The notes under the pieces are model-generated. The model was not told the DNA's origin, ran no database searches, and saw only the letters and a list, made by a program, of their open reading frames with translations. DNA of 64,000 bases, from NCBI RefSeq assembly GCF_029760895.1, contig NZ_CP121679.1, forward strand, positions 1,116,001 through 1,180,000, written 5' to 3'. Numbering within the stretch: position 1 is the stretch's first letter; every line of letters starts with the position of its first letter. The DNA is from Ancylobacter sp. WKF20 (lineage in GTDB: Bacteria; Pseudomonadota; Alphaproteobacteria; Rhizobiales; Xanthobacteraceae). The position numbers and the translations under genes were made by a program. Shown piece by piece: positions 59,887 to 64,000 of this stretch.

Positions 59887-60237
59887 ATGTCCGCCCGCGT
59901 CATTCGCAGCGTCTTTCAGGCGCTCGGCCTCTCGAACAAGGGGCGTTTCGAGGAGAAGGTCAACGCCGAGATGCAGCGCCTAATCGAGGCGCTGGAGCAG
60001 CACCCCGAGGAAAAGGCCAAGGGCACGCTCACCCTCACCGTCGACTTCACCAAGCTCGGCGACCGCATCGACATGAAGCCGTCCGTCAAGGCGAAGCTGC
60101 CCGAGGAGAAGGGCTTCACCTCCACTCCGTTCTGGGTGGTCGATGGGGGCCTCTCCGTCCAGCACCCCAGCCAGGCCGACATGTTCGGCGGCCCCTCCGA
60201 GGTCGGCGAGCGCCGCCGCTCGGCCGAGCCGGCCTGA
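59887..60237 (+). CDS. Hypothetical phage protein preceding DUF2303 (116 aa)
   Basis: This protein has GRFEEKVNAEMQRLIEALEQ and KGTLTLTVDFTKLGDRIDM, then PFWVVDGGLSVQHPSQADMF. The gene occurs with DUF2303 genes in other prophages, by recollection of similar layouts. ATG 59887 has AAGGAG upstream. Function unknown. Confidence 0.72.
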   Translation: MSARVIRSVFQALGLSNKGRFEEKVNAEMQRLIEALEQHPEEKAKGTLTLTVDFTKLGDRIDMKPSVKAKLPEEKGFTSTPFWVVDGGLSVQHPSQADMFGGPSEVGERRRSAEPA

Positions 60238-60273
60238 CGCCTTCCCCCTTCACGCCCGAAACAGGAGGACACC

Positions 60274-61203
60274 TTGTCCGCTGCCGTCACGAAGAACGAT
60301 CTTCCCACGCCCTCTGCTGTCAGCCTCATCGCCGAGATGGCGGCGCGGGCGGCCGGCGCTCAACCCGTCACCATCAACACCGAGGGCCTCGGTCCCGGCC
60401 TGCCGCCCAATGTGCCCGGTTTCTGGGATCCGGCGCAGCAGCGGCTCGTCAGCGTTCATGACGAGATCGAGCGGTATCGACAGGCTCCGAAGGCCATTCG
60501 CGGCACCGCGAAGGTCGAGACGCTGGAAAGCGTCACCGAGCTTGTAAACCGCCACAAGACGGCCAACAGCGCCATCTTCGCCGCGACCGGCTGGCCTAAC
60601 CCGAAGCTCACGGCCGTCATCGACTATCACGCCGTCGACCATGCGCCGGATTTCCAGAAGCACCGCGTGGAGTACGGCTTCCCGCTCACTGAGGAATTCA
60701 AGGCGTGGGTGGGCGGCAACGGCAAGTCGATGGAGCAGCAGGCCTTCGCCGAGTTCCTCGAAGAGCACGCGGCCGAACTGGCCGCACCCTTTGACTCGGA
60801 GCGCACCGAGTACGAGCCGCTGTTCAAGGAACGCTTTGCGCTGCCGAATGAGCTGATCGAGCTCTCCCACAGCCTCGAAGTCTTTGTCGGCGCGAAGATG
60901 AAGAGCGCCGTCCGCCTGCAGAGTGGCGAGCGCCAGATGGTGTTCGAGACCGAGCACATGAACGGCAAGGGCGAGCCGATCGACATTCCCGGCATCTTCA
61001 TGATCCAGCTGCCGCCCTTCGTCGATGGCGATGTGGTGCGCATCCCCGCCCGCATCCGCTACCGGGCGGGGCAGGGCGCCGTGACCTGGTTCTATCAGCT
61101 CTACCGCTGGGAATACTGGCTCCGCACCCGCGTGCAGAACGATCTGCTCGAGGCCGGCAAGGGCACCGGCCTGCCCACCTTCGAGGGCGCTCCCGAATCC
61201 TGA
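60274..61203 (+). CDS. DUF2303 (YfdQ-like) protein
   Basis: This 309-residue DUF2303 protein has a TTG start (60274) preceded by AGGAGG. Family features are KVETLESVTELVNRHKTANS, LTAVIDYHAVDHAPDFQKHR and FVGAKMKSAVRLQSGERQM. Members are common in prophages and phages, and a recombination/replication link has been suggested but not shown. It precedes the beta-clamp gene. Confidence 0.84.
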   Translation: MSAAVTKNDLPTPSAVSLIAEMAARAAGAQPVTINTEGLGPGLPPNVPGFWDPAQQRLVSVHDEIERYRQAPKAIRGTAKVETLESVTELVNRHKTANSAIFAATGWPNPKLTAVIDYHAVDHAPDFQKHRVEYGFPLTEEFKAWVGGNGKSMEQQAFAEFLEEHAAELAAPFDSERTEYEPLFKERFALPNELIELSHSLEVFVGAKMKSAVRLQSGERQMVFETEHMNGKGEPIDIPGIFMIQLPPFVDGDVVRIPARIRYRAGQGAVTWFYQLYRWEYWLRTRVQNDLLEAGKGTGLPTFEGAPES

Positions 61204-61212
61204 CGTTCCTCC

Positions 61213-61279
61213 CACCGGCGCCATTGGCGTGGTGCCGGTGACTTCGCCGGGCGGCGACACCCTCCAGCCGCCGCCCGGC
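61213..61279 (+). other. Two tandem hairpins between DUF2303 and dnaN
   Basis: CACCGGCGCC/GGTGCCGGTG (61213-61240, one G-T mismatch) and GCCGGGCGGCG/CGCCGCCCGGC (61246-61279, 12-base loop) are stacked in the leader of dnaN. TCTTTCCC follows the second. They could form an attenuator or a partial terminator. Confidence 0.5.
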
Positions 61280-61306
61280 TCTTTCCCATCAAACCCGGAT
61301 GCCCCA

Positions 61307-62446
61307 ATGAAGATCACCCTCGAACGCGCCCCCTTCCTCGCCGCGCTCGGCCGCGCCTCGCGGGTCGTCGAGCGGCGCAACAACATCCCGATTCTGGCAA
61401 ACCTCCGCCTCAAGGCGGAAGGCAGCCGGCTCATCATCACCGCCACGGATCTCGACATCGAGATCACCCAGAGTCTGTGGGAGGAGGCGGTGCAGGTCGC
61501 CACGCCGGGCGAGATCACCGCGCCCGCCCACACGCTGCACGACATCGTCAAGAAGCTGCCGGACGGCGCGCAGATCCAGCTTGAAGTCACCGGCGACCGC
61601 AGCACCCTCACGGTGCGCGCCGGTCGCTCGCGGTTCTCGCTGCAGACCTTGCCGGTGACCGACTTCCCGGACCTCACCGCCGCGCCCGAGGGCGTGAAGC
61701 TGGCATTGCCCGGCAAAGCCTTCGCCGAGGCGCTCGGCCGGGTGGAGTTCGCCATCTCCACCGAGGAAACCCGCTATTACCTCAACGGCATTTACATCCA
61801 CCGGGCCGCGCTGCCGGAGGGCGATCACCGGCTGACGCTGGTGGCGACGGATGGGCACCGCCTCTCGCTGGTGCGCCTGCCGGGCGACGGCGCCCCGATC
61901 CCCGAGGAGATGCCGGGCGTGATCCTGCCGCGCAAGGCGGTTGGCGAGGTGAAGCGGCTGGCGGAGGAGGCGGGCGCGGACCCGCTGCACATCGAGGTGT
62001 CCGCCACCAAGCTCGCGGCCGAGCATGGCGGCGTGCGCGTCGTCACCAAGCTGATTGACGGCACCTTCCCCGATTATGGCCGCGTCATCCCGTTCGGCAA
62101 CGCCAGGCTCGCCACCGTCGCGCGCGCGGAACTCGCCTCCGCCGCCGATCGCGTCGGCACCCTGTCGAGCGATCGCGGCAAGGCCGTGAAGTTCATCTTC
62201 GGCACCGGCGGCCTGGTGCTGGAGGCCACCAACCCCGAATCCGGCTCGGCGCGCGACGAGATCGACTGCGCCTTCACCGATGACGAAATCATCATCGGTT
62301 TCAACGGCCGCTATCTCGGCGATGTGCTCAAGGCCGACGACGCGCCGCAGGTCGAGATCGCGCTCAACGATCCCGGCAGCCCTACCATCTTCCGCCGCCC
62401 CGGCTCCACCGACGCCCTGTGCGTCCTCATGCCGATGAGGGTTTGA
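61307..62446 (+). CDS. dnaN: DNA polymerase III beta sliding clamp (phage-encoded)
   Basis: This full-length beta clamp (379 aa) has three clamp domains. MKITLERAPFLAALGRASRVVERRNNIPIL is the family beginning (in outline), TRYYLNGIYIH lies at the end of domain 2, and LMPMRV ends the chain. It tethers DNA polymerase III to DNA. The copy is inside the prophage, so it may supplement or replace the host clamp during phage replication. ATG 61307 follows two hairpins. How it differs from the host copy cannot be seen here. Confidence 0.9.
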   Translation: MKITLERAPFLAALGRASRVVERRNNIPILANLRLKAEGSRLIITATDLDIEITQSLWEEAVQVATPGEITAPAHTLHDIVKKLPDGAQIQLEVTGDRSTLTVRAGRSRFSLQTLPVTDFPDLTAAPEGVKLALPGKAFAEALGRVEFAISTEETRYYLNGIYIHRAALPEGDHRLTLVATDGHRLSLVRLPGDGAPIPEEMPGVILPRKAVGEVKRLAEEAGADPLHIEVSATKLAAEHGGVRVVTKLIDGTFPDYGRVIPFGNARLATVARAELASAADRVGTLSSDRGKAVKFIFGTGGLVLEATNPESGSARDEIDCAFTDDEIIIGFNGRYLGDVLKADDAPQVEIALNDPGSPTIFRRPGSTDALCVLMPMRV

Positions 62447-62449
62447 ACC

Positions 62450-62926
62450 ATGCCGCGCACACAGATTGAACCCGACATGCTGCCCAAGGAGCGCACGCTC
62501 ATCGAGGCATGGCGCGTGGTGGCCGCCCAGCCCGGGCTCAAGCCGCTTTCGTGCCGCCTCTATCGCGACATCTTCGGCTCGACGCTTGCCGAGGCGGCAG
62601 AGGCGCACGAGACCCGCCAGGGCGAGCCGGACATGATCAGCCGCGCGGCGGCTGACGTGCTGGCCGAGAGGCGTCGGCAGATCTATGCCGAGGGCTGGAC
62701 GCTCCAGAACGATGACAAGCAGAGCAGCGGCGAACTGGCAGACGCTGCTGCTCTCTATGCATCTCTTGCGGCACGCCACCTCGCCGGCCCGTCTCTCTGG
62801 CCTTGGGCGATGTCGTGGTGGAAGCCGAAGAACCGCCGTCGCGACCTCGTGCGGGCGGGCGCCCTGATCATCGCCGAGATCGAGCGGCTCGACCGCGCCT
62901 CCGCCAAGCCGGAGGGCGAGGCATGA
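62450..62926 (+). CDS. Phage protein with conserved WWKP domain (158 aa)
   Basis: The C-terminal half (residues 60-150) contains AERRRQIYAEGWTLQNDDKQ, ELADAAALYASLA, WPWAMSWWKPKNRRRDLVRA and GALIIAEIERLDR. This is a widespread phage family of unknown function. The N-terminus is less conserved. It follows dnaN by 3 bp. Confidence 0.8.
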   Translation: MPRTQIEPDMLPKERTLIEAWRVVAAQPGLKPLSCRLYRDIFGSTLAEAAEAHETRQGEPDMISRAAADVLAERRRQIYAEGWTLQNDDKQSSGELADAAALYASLAARHLAGPSLWPWAMSWWKPKNRRRDLVRAGALIIAEIERLDRASAKPEGEA

Positions 62927-63135
62927 GCCAGACCTGCAACAGCTGCATCTGGTGGCACCCGAACGATGCCACGCGCGAGCAGGGTGCCTGCCGCCGCCGC
63001 GAGCCGCGCCTCGTGCTCTCTCGCCAGTCCGATGCCCGCAGCGCCGTCTGGCCGCCCGTCGCGGCCGACGCCTGGTGCGGCGAGTACCGCCACAACCCCA
63101 ACACCCCGCAGCCGGAGGGCCGCGCCGATGTCTGA
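62923..63135 (+). CDS. Small cysteine-rich protein (70 aa)
   Basis: CNSCIWW with two later cysteines (ACRRR and WCGEYR) suggests a zinc-ribbon protein. ATG 62923 overlaps the previous stop. Similar small proteins occur in this position of other prophages; function unknown. Confidence 0.66.
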   Translation: MSQTCNSCIWWHPNDATREQGACRRREPRLVLSRQSDARSAVWPPVAADAWCGEYRHNPNTPQPEGRADV

Positions 63136-63640
63136 CACCGAACGCCTGTGCTGGGCCGCCTTTGTGGCCGACGAGAATATGCCGGAAGGGCTCGCCACGC
63201 CGGATAAATGGATTGCCGGGCGCTGCGAGCAGGGCTGGATCATCGGCCCGAAAGGCCGGCGCGAGCGCGTCGATTATGGCTGCATGATCGTTCAGCCCGG
63301 CGCCGAGGTGCTCTTCATGTGGCACGAGCGGCGCGGCACGGTCGAGATGATCGTGCGCGGCGACAGCACCTATACCCTGACGGGTCACGATCCTGGCGAC
63401 TGGTCGATCGTGTGGGATGCTGACGAGCCCGAGAACATGGCCGACACGCTCGACGAATTCGCCCGCCAGTGTGTCGAGGTTCACGAGCCCGGCGTGGGCG
63501 AGGAAGTCCGGGTCGCGGCGCGGTTCAGCAAATGGACCGAGGAACGTTACCGGCTCGAGGTGACGGGCGACAAACCGCGCTTCGTCCCCGTGCAGCCCGA
63601 GCCCGCCCTCGCCAGCGGCGCGCCGGAGGGCTCGGCATGA
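63128..63640 (+). CDS. Hypothetical phage protein (170 aa)
   Basis: This protein has MIVQPGAEVLFMWHERRGTV and DWSIVWDADEPENMADTLDE. Beta-rich and unrecognised. It overlaps the previous gene by 8 bp and the next by 4 bp, in line with a compact early operon. Confidence 0.66.
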   Translation: MSDTERLCWAAFVADENMPEGLATPDKWIAGRCEQGWIIGPKGRRERVDYGCMIVQPGAEVLFMWHERRGTVEMIVRGDSTYTLTGHDPGDWSIVWDADEPENMADTLDEFARQCVEVHEPGVGEEVRVAARFSKWTEERYRLEVTGDKPRFVPVQPEPALASGAPEGSA

Positions 63641-64000
63641 CGATCGCCACCATGGATAAGGCCACACTCCGCCAGTTCCGCGACAGTGTCAGCGCCGGCG
63701 GCTACATCGGTGGCGCGGACGATGTAGCCATCGCCGCCTTCGGTGCGCACGCCATGCTGGCCCAGAACGCCACCACGGGCGCCCATGGCATCGACGCGGC
63801 GGTTGCCTTCACGCAGGCCATGCTGCCCGGCTGGTACTGGCGCTGCGGCCGCACACTCCTCGACGATGGAGCCGCCCATGTCTATCGCCTCAAGCTGCGC
63901 GGCCCCGGCGGCATGTACGATCTTGCCGCCGGCCTCGCTCCGACGCCGGCCAAGGCGCTCGTCGTCGCCGTGCTGAGCGCATTGATCGAATTCGGGGAGG
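63637..64000 (+). CDS. Phage protein, 3' truncated by window end
   Basis: ATG 63637 overlaps the previous stop, and the frame stays open to the last base. It reads MTIATMDKATLRQFRDSVSA, then AAVAFTQAMLPGWYWRCGR and AAGLAPTPAKALVVAVLSAL, resembling the phage ABA-sandwich type of small protein. The end of the gene lies outside. Confidence 0.65.
   Translation, partial: MTIATMDKATLRQFRDSVSAGGYIGGADDVAIAAFGAHAMLAQNATTGAHGIDAAVAFTQAMLPGWYWRCGRTLLDDGAAHVYRLKLRGPGGMYDLAAGLAPTPAKALVVAVLSALIEFGE

Larger units (their letters stand above)
13841..64000. mobile_element. Prophage: lambda-like head, Mu-like contractile tail (right end outside window)
   Basis: Everything after tRNA-Pro is phage: lysis genes, tail, head, terminase, replication, methylation, repressor and early genes. 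Transcription is leftward from the repressor to the tRNA and mainly rightward after it. No integrase or excisionase is visible, so the other att end lies beyond position 64000. All structural genes look intact and no insertion sequences or degraded genes are seen, suggesting a potentially active element (inference). Confidence 0.93.

Noticed and set aside
13841..64000. Integrase, excisionase or transposase
   Set aside because: No tyrosine or serine recombinase motif was seen on either strand; the Mu-like tail is not accompanied by Mu transposition genes.
1..64000. CRISPR arrays and insertion sequences
   Set aside because: No regularly spaced 25-40 bp repeats with unique spacers, and no transposase genes with terminal inverted repeats, were found. 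The iterons are tandem 9-mers and not a CRISPR.

Overview
The window is GC-rich DNA from an alphaproteobacterium, most likely a member of the Rhizobiales (a Xanthobacteraceae-like genome is my best guess from protein wording and gene order, an inference). The clues are the thiL, bamE, CBP3-type cytochrome bc1 chaperone, DUF177, plsX, fabH, ihfA and MerR order, and a prophage whose relatives are alphaproteobacterial (GcrA-like regulator, DUF6527, DUF2303).

Positions 1-13840 are host chromosome. They hold the end of nusB, thiL, a periplasmic amino-acid binding protein, a DadA-like FAD oxidoreductase, a GFA-family zinc protein, bamE, the bc1 chaperone, DUF177, the plsX-fabH-ihfA-MerR run, a small hypothetical protein, an RlpA-like protein, an ALDH7-type aldehyde dehydrogenase, a nitroreductase, a membrane protein and tRNA-Pro(GGG).

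From just after the tRNA to the end of the window (about 50 kb) there is one prophage that runs off the right edge. Its late genes are leftward (minus strand). Read in transcription order, they begin with terminase (Nu1/GpA type), portal, gpW, a ClpP-type protease with a nested scaffold start, gpD and gpE, which is a lambda-like head. A Mu-like contractile tail follows: DUF2635, sheath, tube, a frameshifted tail assembly chaperone, tape measure, a split gpN, gpP, gp45, gp46, gp47 and gp48, then tail fibres. The last of these is a 1118-residue fibre ending in an SGNH esterase. The lysis cassette (holin, signal-arrest-like endolysin, nested Rz/Rz1) and a strong terminator lie next to the tRNA. 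An accessory island (ATP-dependent DNA ligase, 54-residue protein, BRO-type antirepressor, two unknowns, a ribbon-helix-helix regulator with its own promoter, and a membrane-anchored WYL-like protein) interrupts the tail genes at 29.5-32.8 kb.

The control region is at 55.1-57.3 kb. An S24 self-cleaving repressor (plus strand) faces a leftward early operon: a Cro-position regulator, a CII-position regulator, a GcrA-like protein, two DNA methyltransferases, a primase and a D5-type helicase-primase. Five related 16-bp dyads of the type GCGGGT-N4-ACCCGC flank the repressor on both sides, so one repressor probably silences both the leftward operon and the rightward operon starting at 57318. The rightward operon carries a double ribbon-helix-helix protein, an HD hydrolase, DUF2303 and a complete beta clamp (dnaN).

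The most striking non-coding element is at 45452-45777, beside the helicase-primase gene. Four blocks, each of three tandem 9-bp iterons (GGGAGGNWA-like), are arranged as two forward and two inverted, and look like the phage replication origin. The most striking protein is the cytosine-C5 methyltransferase, whose target-recognition region is eight tandem copies of a P-x-PT-x-T unit. No integrase was found, and the att/int end must lie beyond 64 kb.
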